The notes beneath the pieces were generated by a model. That model searched no databases. It was not told the origin of the DNA and saw only the letters and a program-made list of their open reading frames with translations. From Solirubrobacter deserti (GTDB lineage: Bacteria > Actinomycetota > Thermoleophilia > Solirubrobacterales > Solirubrobacteraceae), in contig NZ_QPKJ02000008.1 in the NCBI RefSeq assembly GCF_003344625.1, forward strand, positions 1-64,000: a DNA stretch of 64,000 nucleotides. Reading direction: 5' to 3'. Position numbers and translations under genes: made by a program. This document shows, piece by piece, positions 1-8,276 of this stretch (its first letter is position 1; each line of letters starts with the position of its first letter).

Positions 1-115
1 CACGAACTGAACGTCTTCGAACCCCGAACCGGAGGGCAAGCGCGACCGGGGAGAAGTAGCGAAACCGTCGACACACGCGCTTCGCTTCGCGATGTGGCGC
101 GTGCGATCGACCGTG

Positions 116-430
116 TTAGCTCGTCGCGTCCTCCGGCCAGGTCCCATGCCACCAACGGACAATTCGTTCCGCTAGGACCTCTTCGGTCCCGTGCGAGGAC
201 ATGCCCATGTTGCCGAGGGCGTGTTGAAGCGCACGCTGCACCTCCGGCACTCCACCCCCATCGAAGAGTGCCGCGAAGATCGGTCCGAGGTACGCGTCGT
301 ACTCGTTACGCGGCCACTCGCTCCCGGGCCCGAACACTCCTATCGGGTCCCATTCGTTGAGAAACGCTCGAAGCTCGCGCTCGCCGACGAGTCGCCACCA
401 ATCGGCTACGTCCGGACGCGGTGACTTCAC
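116..430 (-). CDS. Small DUF1871-like hypothetical protein
   Basis: The product has 104 residues and no signal peptide or membrane segment. Near the N-terminus it reads 'LNEWDPIGV', followed by an acidic 'NEYDAYLGPI' stretch. This layout recalls the small DUF1871 family (WDPIG then DEYD), which has no established function and is sometimes found next to toxin genes. The start used is GTG at 430 with no clear ribosome binding site, so the N-terminus is uncertain. It lies downstream of, and on the same strand as, the putative injection-system cargo gene ending at 912, but 481 bp separate them. An immunity role is only a guess. Confidence 0.55.
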   Translation of the reverse strand: MKSPRPDVADWWRLVGERELRAFLNEWDPIGVFGPGSEWPRNEYDAYLGPIFAALFDGGGVPEVQRALQHALGNMGMSSHGTEEVLAERIVRWWHGTWPEDATS

Positions 431-911
431 GCGACGAGGCTAGCGACCCTAGATCAAACTCGTAGCCGGGCAACAACCCCATGTCTGCGCCTGGGGAGAT
501 CATCACGCTCCGGCACGGCAGGTCGATGTAGCTCGAAGAGGCAGGCCACGAGACGCGCATGGGGTCTGCGGCCAACCGCCCCGATTCGACGACAGTCGAA
601 ATTAGTGCTTCTGTGGACAGACGCTATTTTCGACCGCTGTCGAACGATGATCCCCAGGTCTTCAACCGCTCCTTTAGGGCTGATGCGGACGCGGACCCCG
701 CCGTCGCACCGGCCGTGCGCGTTGATGACGAGGTCGACGCCGACGGTGACTCGCCGGACGGGGCCGGTCTCGCGGTCGTTCACCGCGCTCGAAGGGCTTG
801 TCGTGCTTGGCGTTGGGCACGAGTTGGACGCCATCCGCGGGCGCCGGCTCGCGTGACCGCCGCCCGCCACCCCGATCTGGCACTGGGACGTGTGGACGAT
901 CCCGCGCTGGT
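431..911. other. 481 bp without a convincing gene
   Basis: Open frames exist on both strands, but none has a recognisable domain or a ribosome binding site, and the plausible-looking segments switch frame. It may be the remains of a gene that once joined the cargo gene (912-2120) to the small gene at 116-430. I see no strong hairpin or repeat. Confidence 0.4.
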
Positions 912-2120
912 CTAGGAGCGTTTCCCCCCGGGGCGGCGTCCGGCGCCGGCGTAGATCAACCGTCCGTCGCCGCTCTCGGCATCGCTTTCTGACTCGTCAC
1001 TGCTGCTGCCGTCCGCATCCTCGACGTCGTCGTCGCTTTCCTCCGTCACGGGGTCAGCGACGGCCTTGCGCTTATGCGAGGGCGCGCCGAACTCCTCGAG
1101 CTCTCTTCGGGCCTTACGTACAGACGCTCCGATGCCGCGGAACATGTAAGCGGCGACGCTCGAGCCGGTCTTGAGCCTGACTGTTCCGTCTAGCTCCTTG
1201 ACCTCGATGTCGTCGAGGAGTTCAACGATTGCCTTCGCCGCGCCGGGACTTACCGGGTGACCGATGGTCTTGTCGATGGCCCGCCGGATCGCTGCTCTCC
1301 CGTTCGACTTGGAGTAGTAGGACTTGCCGAGGACTTGGTTGAGCGCCTTGAGAAGCGAGTCCAAGGCCGCATTCCTGGCGGCTTCGGCGCGTTCGGCGTG
1401 CTGCGCGGCCGCCTCGAACTTCGCCTTGTCGGCCTTAGTAAGCGTGCCCTTGCCGAGCTGCTGGGGCACAGGCGTGTCGTATCGAACCTCGGCGACGTAC
1501 TGACGAGTTTTCCATTGCGAGCCGGTTTTCTTGAGGATGTGGTCCGGCGAGCCATGGCTCGTGATGTCTATCCACGCCACTTCCTCACCGTTCAGCAGGA
1601 CCACGATGTCGGGTCGCGTGTGACCGTGCGCGACCTGGAAGGTGAACTCGTACGGAGCAATCTTGATCGCTTCAAGCGACTTCTGCGTAAGCGTCTCAAC
1701 CGCGTAGCCGTAGCGAGCGAAGAAGAACGGCGGTAGCTCCGAAGGTTTTGCCTTGAAGGAGTCCCAGGTCTTCACCCACCGCCCGAGATAGCCATCCACC
1801 GCGCCATGCGCTTTTAACCCCGGGTCAGCATGAAGAAGCTTCACTGCTCGGTCGACCTCCAGCTGCACCTTCTTGCCGATCTTGGCTAGCTCCCCCGTAT
1901 TTGACTTGGTCTTGGACGTTGTCAGGTACGGCTCCAGCGAGGTCGAGCGCAAGAGCCAAGGCCCACCGATACGCCCTGATCGCAGAGCCTCAACCACGGC
2001 CTGATTTCCCGCACAGCGCTGCAGGGATAGGATCGCCTCGCTTGTGAAGGCCTGCGCCGGCGCCTGCTCGGCGACTCGTCCCAGTGGCGGACTTGGGGCT
2101 TCGACGCGCACACGCTCCAT
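912..2120 (-). CDS. Putative contractile-injection (eCIS) type cargo/toxin protein with nuclease-like core
   Basis: The product has 402 residues. Residues 31-42 read 'LSLQRCAGNQAV'; an 'LQR.AGN.AV' segment near the N-terminus is typical of proteins linked to extracellular contractile injection systems in Actinobacteria, where such N-termini may act as loading signals. The middle part (about 140-200) has Glu142, 'RPDIVV' (Asp171) and 'AWIDITS' (Asp185) on predicted alternating strands, reminiscent of a PD-(D/E)XK nuclease core, although the usual Lys is Thr187. The C-terminus (about 355-390) is a low-complexity acidic tail. No Sec signal is visible. No injection-system structural genes are in the window, so the role is inferred from the N-terminal motif. 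The ATG start has only a weak ribosome binding site. Confidence 0.6.
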   Translation of the reverse strand: MERVRVEAPSPPLGRVAEQAPAQAFTSEAILSLQRCAGNQAVVEALRSGRIGGPWLLRSTSLEPYLTTSKTKSNTGELAKIGKKVQLEVDRAVKLLHADPGLKAHGAVDGYLGRWVKTWDSFKAKPSELPPFFFARYGYAVETLTQKSLEAIKIAPYEFTFQVAHGHTRPDIVVLLNGEEVAWIDITSHGSPDHILKKTGSQWKTRQYVAEVRYDTPVPQQLGKGTLTKADKAKFEAAAQHAERAEAARNAALDSLLKALNQVLGKSYYSKSNGRAAIRRAIDKTIGHPVSPGAAKAIVELLDDIEVKELDGTVRLKTGSSVAAYMFRGIGASVRKARRELEEFGAPSHKRKAVADPVTEESDDDVEDADGSSSDESESDAESGDGRLIYAGAGRRPGGKRS

Positions 2121-2455
2121 TGCCGGCCGATCGTACGGCTGCCGCGGCCGGTCGGATCCCGGCTAAGCCACGCCCGAGCCCTCCAACGGCGGTGGCATAC
2201 AGATCCGCATCCCGGGCGGCGGACGACCGGAAATTGGCGCTTCCCACCACGACGCGGCGTGGCAGGACCCGACTGCTGGGACAACCGTCAGGTGGCCGCC
2301 GGGACGAAGGGCTGCGACGTGGGATTGGGGGCCCGCGCGTCCATCACTGAGGGGTTCGAGTGCAGACATACGCGGCAGCTCGTGATGGACGCGACGGCGG
2401 TCGGTCGGTGCGAGATTCGTTTGTCGGCCGGCGCGGTTCGGCGGGCTTAAGGAAT
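2121..2455. other. Intergenic region upstream of the conjugation operon
   Basis: These 335 bp separate the leftward cargo gene from the rightward conjugation operon and should hold the operon promoter. I could not assign -35/-10 boxes. Its right end contains half of the inverted repeat at 2451-2467. No tRNA fragment matching the att site near 40.2 kb is visible here. Confidence 0.4.
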
Positions 2456-2467
2456 GTGGGACATTCC
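2451..2467. promoter_or_regulatory. Inverted repeat GGAATGT-GGG-ACATTCC at the start of the conjugation operon
   Basis: Perfect 7-bp arms flank a GGG spacer, overlapping the likely GTG start (2456) of the first operon gene. The position suits an operator, or a structure that hides the start codon. An ATG at 2454 inside the repeat opens a 15-codon frame in a different phase. Repeats this short can arise by chance. Confidence 0.3.
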
Positions 2468-3070
2468 GCTTCGTCGTCTGAGGACTTCTTTGAGCAGTTG
2501 ACGCGCTCGAGCGCGGGCGGGTTCGAGGACGGGCCTGCCGGGCTTGACGGCACGGCGCGCCGCTGGCGTGAGAGTTCCCGCGACTGCCGGCCTCGGACGG
2601 CCGCGGCGGCGGTCCGCCACGGAGCGAACGGTCGAGCTCGTTGGGTTGTGCCGGCGTGTTTGTTCGCGGTCGCGGTGGTGGGTGGGGCGGGCGCGGTCAC
2701 GGTGGTCTCTCGCGAGGGCGAGCGGGTTGTGGCGGTTGATCGCGGGCGAGAGGTCGTGCCGGTGATTGCTCCGGGACTGCGTGATTTCGCGGTGCCTGGC
2801 GCACGCGCCCGAGTTCGCGCTGGGCGAGCTGAGGGCAAGGGCGCGCGTGAGCGGCGTCAGAGGCGACGGCAGCGGGTGTCGGAGCGCAAGCGGCGGGCGC
2901 CTGGTGGCGGCTCGCGCGCCGCGCCGGCGCGTGCTCGCGAGCGCGCGCCGGAGCCTGCACCGCCGGCGCGCGCCCCGGTGGTGGCTGTCTCCGCCCCGTC
3001 GCCTCCGGCGCCGCGGCCGCCGAGTCCGCCGGCGGCGGCGCCGGTGTGTGTGGAGTTTCCGCCGTGTTGA
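2456..3070 (+). CDS. Proline-rich single-pass membrane protein of the conjugation operon
   Basis: About 204 residues from the GTG at 2456. An N-terminal cytosolic part of roughly 60 residues is followed by one hydrophobic segment ('WVVPACLFAVAVVGGAG') at about residues 61-80. An Arg/Lys-rich stretch comes next, then a Pro/Ala-rich tail ending in Cys. The start is uncertain because the frame is open upstream to 2360. The shape (one membrane anchor plus a long basic and proline-rich outer region) suits an accessory envelope protein of a type IV secretion channel in a Gram-positive cell. I recognise no family. It lies 34 bp upstream of the pilin-like gene and is probably co-transcribed. Confidence 0.55.
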   Translation: MGHSASSSEDFFEQLTRSSAGGFEDGPAGLDGTARRWRESSRDCRPRTAAAAVRHGANGRARWVVPACLFAVAVVGGAGAVTVVSREGERVVAVDRGREVVPVIAPGLRDFAVPGARARVRAGRAEGKGARERRQRRRQRVSERKRRAPGGGSRAAPARARERAPEPAPPARAPVVAVSAPSPPAPRPPSPPAAAPVCVEFPPC

Positions 3071-3104
3071 GGGCCGTTGGAGCAATGACCGTGGGAGGTC
3101 TGTG

Positions 3105-3422
3105 ATGGGTGTGGTTGCTGGGTGTGCGCGGTTGGCCGCGTTGGTGTCGGGAGTGGTGTTGGCGGCGTCGGTGATGGCGCCTGCGCAGGCGTTGCGGGCG
3201 GCGGGGGTGACGGGGAGCGCGCCGTCGAACGCGGGCGCGATCACGTCGTTTGTGTCGACGATCACCGACAACGCGTTGTGGTTGATCGGGACGATCGCGA
3301 CGTTGGCGGTGTTGATCATCGGCGGGCTGTTCTTTTTCGGGCACAGCCGCGCGCCGGATTACGCCGCGCGGATTGCGATCGGCGCCGTGATCATCGTCTC
3401 GGCCCCGGGGATCGCCGCGTGA
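3105..3422 (+). CDS. VirB2/TrbC-like pilin-type membrane protein
   Basis: The product has 105 residues. The ATG at 3105 follows a strong GGGAGGT at 3093-3099. An N-terminal signal-like segment ends near 'APAQA', and two further hydrophobic segments follow, the second reading 'LAVLIIGGLFFFG'. A small protein with a signal sequence and two transmembrane helices, directly before channel and ATPase genes, fits the VirB2/TrbC pilin subunit family, which lines the conjugation channel in Gram-positive systems. Its TGA stop overlaps the GTG start of the next gene (GTGA), so translation is coupled. The family call rests on topology and position. Confidence 0.65.
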   Translation: MGVVAGCARLAALVSGVVLAASVMAPAQALRAAGVTGSAPSNAGAITSFVSTITDNALWLIGTIATLAVLIIGGLFFFGHSRAPDYAARIAIGAVIIVSAPGIAA

Positions 3423-5209
3423 GCGCCCGCCGCCCTCGGCTCGCGGCCACGGGAGTGGCCGTGTTCGCGGCGGCTTCGCTGGTGGCAGCGATATGGCCGC
3501 GGGCGGCGTGGGCGGCGGACTTGTTCCCGGTGGACGACTGGCTGGGATCCGGCATCAAGAAAGCGGGCGAGGTGGTGCTCGGCCCGTTGAAAATCGGGGC
3601 GGAGTCGATCGCCCGGTTGTTGGTCACGATCGTCGGCGCGCTCGCGGATCTGCTGGTGCCCAAGAGCCTGGTGCGCTCCGGGGTGGACGGCATCCGGTGG
3701 CTGGTGTCTCTGCCGCCGGTCGGCACCGAGGTCAACTCCGGTGGGACGGCGCTGGGGGTGCGGATGCCGCACTTGCATGAGCTGCGTGAGGTGCTGACGT
3801 GGATCGGCGTCACGTTGCTGCCTTTGGGGTTGATCGTGTCCGCCGCGCGGGCGTATTTGGCGCCGGGCGTGGATGGTGAGAGCCCGTCGGAGCTGTTGGC
3901 GCGCGTGCTGGCCGCTGCGATCGGGTTGTTGCTTTACGACTGGGCGTGGGGCGTGCTGGTGCGGTTGGTGAAGCTGGTCACGGACGGGCTGCTCGGGTTG
4001 CCGTGGGTGGCGGACGGGATCGAGCGGATGTTGGAGACGTTGCTGATCGGCGGCGCCACAGGTTCGGCGGTGGCGGCGGAGTTCGTGATCCCGCTGTTGG
4101 TGTTGTTCGCTGGCGGCACGCTGCTCGGTCTGGTGTTGGTGCACGTCGGGTTGATGGTCGCGACGTCGCTGGTGTACGTGCTCGGCGGCCTGGTCCTGGG
4201 CTTGTCGGTGACCTCGTTCGGGCGCCGGCTGTTGGCGGCGTGGCTGCTGGCGGCGAGCGCGGTGGTGGTGTTGCCGGTGTTGTGGTCGGTGGTGTTTGTG
4301 ACCGGGTCGGCGTTGATGCTCGACGCCCAGCCCGCCGCCGGCGACGGGTTCGCCGGATTCGTCGCGCAGCTGTTCAACGTGGCGGCGGCGGCCGGAACGT
4401 TCTTTGTCGCCATCAAGCTCTCGTTGGCGGTGTTCCGCAACGCCACCGGCGCGATCACCGGCATCACCAGCGCCGGCCCGGCCAGCGGCGGCGCGCGCGC
4501 CGCGAGTGCCGTGGCGGGGCGTCCGGCCGCGTTGGCGGCCAACGCGACGCCGGCGGGGCTGGCGCGCTTTTCCGCGCAGATGCGCGGGCGCGCAGCTGCG
4601 CTGGCCAGCGGTGGTGCGCGCGTCGCGGTAGCGCCGATCGCGCACCCCGCGCGCACGCTCGGGACGGCCGCCCGCGTCGCCGCGCACCCGGTGCAGAGCA
4701 CCCAGCAAGCGGCCGGGTCCTTGCGCGCTGCGCTGACTGGGAGCTCGCCGGCCGCGGCTGCAGCCAACGCGACGGCTCACGCCGGTGCGGCGCATCCGGG
4801 GCGCGCCGATGCCTTCGCGCGCCCACCGGCGTCGCCGACAGCGACGGGATCGTCGGGGGTCGACATCACACCCTCGAACGCTCGCGCCGGCGCCGGTACG
4901 GACGCGCCGCCGGCGGCAGGCGATCGCGGCCCGAGCGCTCGGCGATCGGGCGATTCGTCGCGTCGGTCGGCGCCGCAGCCCACCCCGCCCGGCCGTGCCG
5001 CCGCCGCAGCGCCGGCGACCGTGCGCTCGACCGTGAACCCCGCCGGACCGCCCGCCGGCGCGTCCGAGCCGAGGGGCGACACGGTGCCGCGACCCACTTC
5101 GCGCACACCGACCACGTCGGCGCACACGACCGGGGGCGCGGCCGGCCGGGCGCGGTGGTGGCCGCTGGCGCGCAAGACTGACAGCGACGAGAAGCGGGGT
5201 GGGCGATGA
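3419..5209 (+). CDS. VirB6/TrbL-like conjugation channel membrane protein
   Basis: 596 residues from the GTG at 3419, which overlaps the pilin stop. A signal-like N-terminus ends near 'AWAADLFPVDDWLG'. Residues ~120-400 hold several long hydrophobic segments, consistent with the polytopic core of VirB6/TrbL proteins, which form the inner-membrane part of the conjugation pore. The last ~200 residues are a low-complexity Ala/Pro/Ser/Arg tail, probably disordered and cytosolic. The stop overlaps the next start by 4 bp (ATGA). It corresponds to the large polytopic protein found next to VirB4 in actinobacterial ICEs. Confidence 0.75.
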   Translation: MSARRPRLAATGVAVFAAASLVAAIWPRAAWAADLFPVDDWLGSGIKKAGEVVLGPLKIGAESIARLLVTIVGALADLLVPKSLVRSGVDGIRWLVSLPPVGTEVNSGGTALGVRMPHLHELREVLTWIGVTLLPLGLIVSAARAYLAPGVDGESPSELLARVLAAAIGLLLYDWAWGVLVRLVKLVTDGLLGLPWVADGIERMLETLLIGGATGSAVAAEFVIPLLVLFAGGTLLGLVLVHVGLMVATSLVYVLGGLVLGLSVTSFGRRLLAAWLLAASAVVVLPVLWSVVFVTGSALMLDAQPAAGDGFAGFVAQLFNVAAAAGTFFVAIKLSLAVFRNATGAITGITSAGPASGGARAASAVAGRPAALAANATPAGLARFSAQMRGRAAALASGGARVAVAPIAHPARTLGTAARVAAHPVQSTQQAAGSLRAALTGSSPAAAAANATAHAGAAHPGRADAFARPPASPTATGSSGVDITPSNARAGAGTDAPPAAGDRGPSARRSGDSSRRSAPQPTPPGRAAAAAPATVRSTVNPAGPPAGASEPRGDTVPRPTSRTPTTSAHTTGGAAGRARWWPLARKTDSDEKRGGR

Positions 5210-5607
5210 GCGAGCCGAGCGAGCTGCGTGCGGCCTACCGGACGCTCAACGAGCCGACCCGGCTGCTCGGGCTCTCGCTGGGGGGGTGGCTGGCGATCGG
5301 CCTCGCGGCCGGCGCCGGGTACGGGCTGTTGCTGATCTCGCCGTTGGGGTGGCGGGTGAACGTGTCGGTGGCGATCATCGGGCTGGGCGCGCCGCTGGCG
5401 CTGTTGGTGTTGCGCGAGCAGACCACGATCAGCCCCGGCCGGCTGCTGCTGGCGATCATCGCCTGGCGAGCGCGACCGGCCGTGATCACCGGCCTCGACG
5501 AAGGGGAGCAGGTTGACGTGGTGCGCCGGGGCGGCGTGCGCCTTGACCGACCCATGCCGCCGGTGTCTGAGCAGCTCGCCGTGGACGAGAACGGGTGCTG
5601 GTCGTGA
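5206..5607 (+). CDS. VirB3/PrgI-like small membrane protein
   Basis: 133 residues with two adjacent hydrophobic segments at about residues 25-65 ('LGLSLGGWLAIGLAAGAG' and 'VSVAIIGLGAPLALLVL'), then a short cytosolic tail. A two-helix protein immediately upstream of VirB4 is the usual form of VirB3 or the Gram-positive PrgI family, which anchors the VirB4 ATPase at the membrane. Start and stop both overlap the neighbouring genes by 4 bp (ATGA, GTGA). Confidence 0.75.
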   Translation: MSEPSELRAAYRTLNEPTRLLGLSLGGWLAIGLAAGAGYGLLLISPLGWRVNVSVAIIGLGAPLALLVLREQTTISPGRLLLAIIAWRARPAVITGLDEGEQVDVVRRGGVRLDRPMPPVSEQLAVDENGCWS

Positions 5608-8276
5608 GCGGGCGCTCGCGGACGCTCGGGGACGTGGTCCCGCTGGCAGCGGTCGAGCCCGACGGGCTGCTGGTCACCGACGGGCTGCAGTACGTGCGGC
5701 TGCTCTCGTGTCGCCAGCTGCTTAAGCCGCGCGCGGGCGGGCCTGCGCACCGCGAGCTGTTGCGCGAGCGGCTCGGGGCGCTCGCCGCGCACCTGCCGGC
5801 CGGGCACGGGCTGCAGGTGCTTGTTGAAGCCGAACCGCTCGATCCGACGCGAACGCTCGCCCGTGACTGGGAGCACGTCGAGCTCGCCGCGGCGGACGCG
5901 CAAACGCACGGTGACGAGGAGCGCGCGCGGGCGATGCGGCGGCTGGCGCTGGGGCTTGAGCAGACTGTGCGGCGCAGCGCGCCCGCGGTGCAAGCGGCGG
6001 CGCTGCGCTGGACGATCGCGGTGCGCTGGTCTCCGACCGGCCTGCCACGCCGACGTCGAGGGCGCGGGGTGCGGGTGATCGCTCGGGCCGCGCACGAGCG
6101 CGCCGCCGCCGACAGCGCCCGCTTGGCGGAACTGGTCGCCGGGGACCTGGTCGCCGCCGGCTGCCAGGTGGACGCGCTCGATGGCGAGCAAGCGCTGGCC
6201 GCACTCGCACGCATGATCAACCCTGCAGCGGGCGAGCGGATGCTCGCAGCGGGCGCGCCGCAGGTGCTCGAGAGCGCCGATCGCGACCAGGCGCTTGCGC
6301 ATCGCGCCGAGCTGCTCGCTGCGCTCGGAGCCGCGGAGTTGCGGGTGGAGCGCGATTGGCTGGCGCGCCCGGGGAGCGGTGAGATCGAGGCGATCGCGCA
6401 TCTGTCGGGGGCGCCGGGGGACACGAGCGTGTGGTGGCTTTTGGCGTTGATGGAATTGCCGCCGCCGTGGCGGCTGGCGGTGCATGTGACCGCGACCGAT
6501 CGTGTGCGTCAGCGGCGCCGGTTTCGGCTGCGGCACCGGCGGTTGTGGGCGGATCTGCGCCGGCGCGAGCGCGACGGCAAGTTGATCAGCGAAGAGGCCT
6601 ATCAGCAGGAACGCGAAGCGGCCGACATCGACGCCGAACTGCGCCTGACGGGAGCGGCGGGGATCTACGAGGTCTCCATCTATCAGGCGATCCGCCGCCC
6701 CGCCGGCGACCGCGAGCAACTCACTGAGCTGCTCGCCGGCGTGGCGCGCGACTTTGAGAGCTACACCGACGCGCGGCTGTACACCGGCCGGTTTCTTGCG
6801 GAGCCGTCGTGGGTGTCCACGCTGCCGCTGGCCACCGACCGGTTGGGCGCGACGCGCCGGTTCGCGCAACGCAACATCGGCGACTGCTTGCCGCTGCACA
6901 GCCTCAGCGCCAGTTCCCCGGGTGGGGTGCCGCTGGGGTACGCGCTGCCGGGCAGCACGCTTGAGCGCGTCGACCCCTTCGATCCCGCCTACCGCACCCA
7001 CGTCGCCCTGATCACCGGCGCCTCTGGGTCCGGTAAGACGGTCGCCACCAACGCGCTGCTGGCCCGCAACCTCGCCCGCGGCGCGACCGGCTACATCATC
7101 GACCGCTCCTCCAGCGAACACGCCGCCGGCGGTGCCCGGCACGCCGGGCACTACGAGCAACTCGCCGCCCTGATCCCGGGCGCGCGGGTGATCCACTACG
7201 GCGCCGGCCAACAAGACGCGATCATCAATCCCTGGGACACGCCGAACCCGGCGCACGTCCCGGCGAGCAAGGTCGAGTTCCTAGTCGCCCTGCACGCGCT
7301 GCTGGTCGGCGACCCGACGCCCACCGGGCACGCGCTCACCGGCCTGGAGCGCTCGCTGCTGGCGCGAGCGATCCACCAGAGCTACGCGCACTGCGCGCAG
7401 ACCGGCGAGCTCCCGCGCGAGCGCGTTCTGCGCGAGCAGCTGCGCGCACTTGCTCGGGCGCAAGCCGATGACACGCGCGACGGCGATTCCGGTGTCGCGG
7501 GCGAGCTGCGCCGGCTGGCTGAGCGCTTGTACCCGTACGTCCAGGACGGGCCGCTGGCGTGGCTGGCTGACCGGCCGACCACCATCCCGGCGGGCGCGCC
7601 GCTGGTGGTGTTCGACCTTGCCGGGTTGCCGGACGCGCTGGCCGCCCCCGTGATCCTCGCGCTGGTCGATCACATCGACCGCGAGATCGCCCGCCGCCGC
7701 GCCCAGCACCTCACGGATCATCGCGCTGGCGGCGAATGGGCCGGCCGGACGTTTCTGGCCATCGATGAGGCCTGGAAGCCGCTGATGACCCCCGCGGCGG
7801 GGGCGTGGCTGAACGAGTGGGCGCGCCGCACCCGCCACATCGCCTGCGCGCTGCTGGTCATCAGCCAGCACCTCTCGGACTTCGCCAACCCCCAAGGCCG
7901 CGCGCTACTGCGCAATTCAGTGCTGCGGTTGCTGTTTCACACCGCGCACGACGAGCTCGCCGAGATCGCCGACACGCTTGACCTGCACGCGGAGGATCTG
8001 GCCGAGATCAGCGCGCTGCAGACCCGCAAAGGCGAGCACTCCACCTGCCTGCTGGACTCTGAAGCGCACGGGCGCGCGACCGTCCGCATCCAGCTCTCCG
8101 ACATCGAGTACTGGGCCTGCAGCGCCGACCCCGAACGCGACCAACCGCTGCGCGAGCTCGCGCTCCGACAAAGCGGCGGCGACGCCTGGGCCGCCATGCG
8201 GCTGCTCGTCGACGCCGCCTGGCACCGGGCTCAAGCTGAGCAACTCGCCGGCGACACCCCGGCGGCGCGGTCGTGA
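5604..8276 (+). CDS. virB4: VirB4-family conjugation ATPase
   Basis: 890 residues from the GTG at 5604. The N-terminal ~370 residues are the poorly conserved VirB4/TraE membrane-proximal domain. The C-terminal domain is a P-loop ATPase: Walker A 'GASGSGKT' at residues 472-479 and Walker B 'FLAIDEAW' with Asp721-Glu722, followed by the conserved 'ISQHLSDF' region. VirB4 powers pilus and channel assembly and substrate transfer at the cytosolic face of the membrane. Length and motif order are normal for an intact enzyme. It is coupled to the next gene by a GTGA overlap. This is the surest marker that the operon is a type IV secretion system. Confidence 0.93.
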   Translation: MSGRSRTLGDVVPLAAVEPDGLLVTDGLQYVRLLSCRQLLKPRAGGPAHRELLRERLGALAAHLPAGHGLQVLVEAEPLDPTRTLARDWEHVELAAADAQTHGDEERARAMRRLALGLEQTVRRSAPAVQAAALRWTIAVRWSPTGLPRRRRGRGVRVIARAAHERAAADSARLAELVAGDLVAAGCQVDALDGEQALAALARMINPAAGERMLAAGAPQVLESADRDQALAHRAELLAALGAAELRVERDWLARPGSGEIEAIAHLSGAPGDTSVWWLLALMELPPPWRLAVHVTATDRVRQRRRFRLRHRRLWADLRRRERDGKLISEEAYQQEREAADIDAELRLTGAAGIYEVSIYQAIRRPAGDREQLTELLAGVARDFESYTDARLYTGRFLAEPSWVSTLPLATDRLGATRRFAQRNIGDCLPLHSLSASSPGGVPLGYALPGSTLERVDPFDPAYRTHVALITGASGSGKTVATNALLARNLARGATGYIIDRSSSEHAAGGARHAGHYEQLAALIPGARVIHYGAGQQDAIINPWDTPNPAHVPASKVEFLVALHALLVGDPTPTGHALTGLERSLLARAIHQSYAHCAQTGELPRERVLREQLRALARAQADDTRDGDSGVAGELRRLAERLYPYVQDGPLAWLADRPTTIPAGAPLVVFDLAGLPDALAAPVILALVDHIDREIARRRAQHLTDHRAGGEWAGRTFLAIDEAWKPLMTPAAGAWLNEWARRTRHIACALLVISQHLSDFANPQGRALLRNSVLRLLFHTAHDELAEIADTLDLHAEDLAEISALQTRKGEHSTCLLDSEAHGRATVRIQLSDIEYWACSADPERDQPLRELALRQSGGDAWAAMRLLVDAAWHRAQAEQLAGDTPAARS

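Noticed and set aside
3359..5125. A 588-codon open frame on the minus strand opposite the channel protein gene.
   Set aside because: Its product is low-complexity Arg/Ala/Gly/His-rich, as expected from the complement of a GC-rich gene; the plus-strand gene has coherent membrane helices and overlaps its neighbours.
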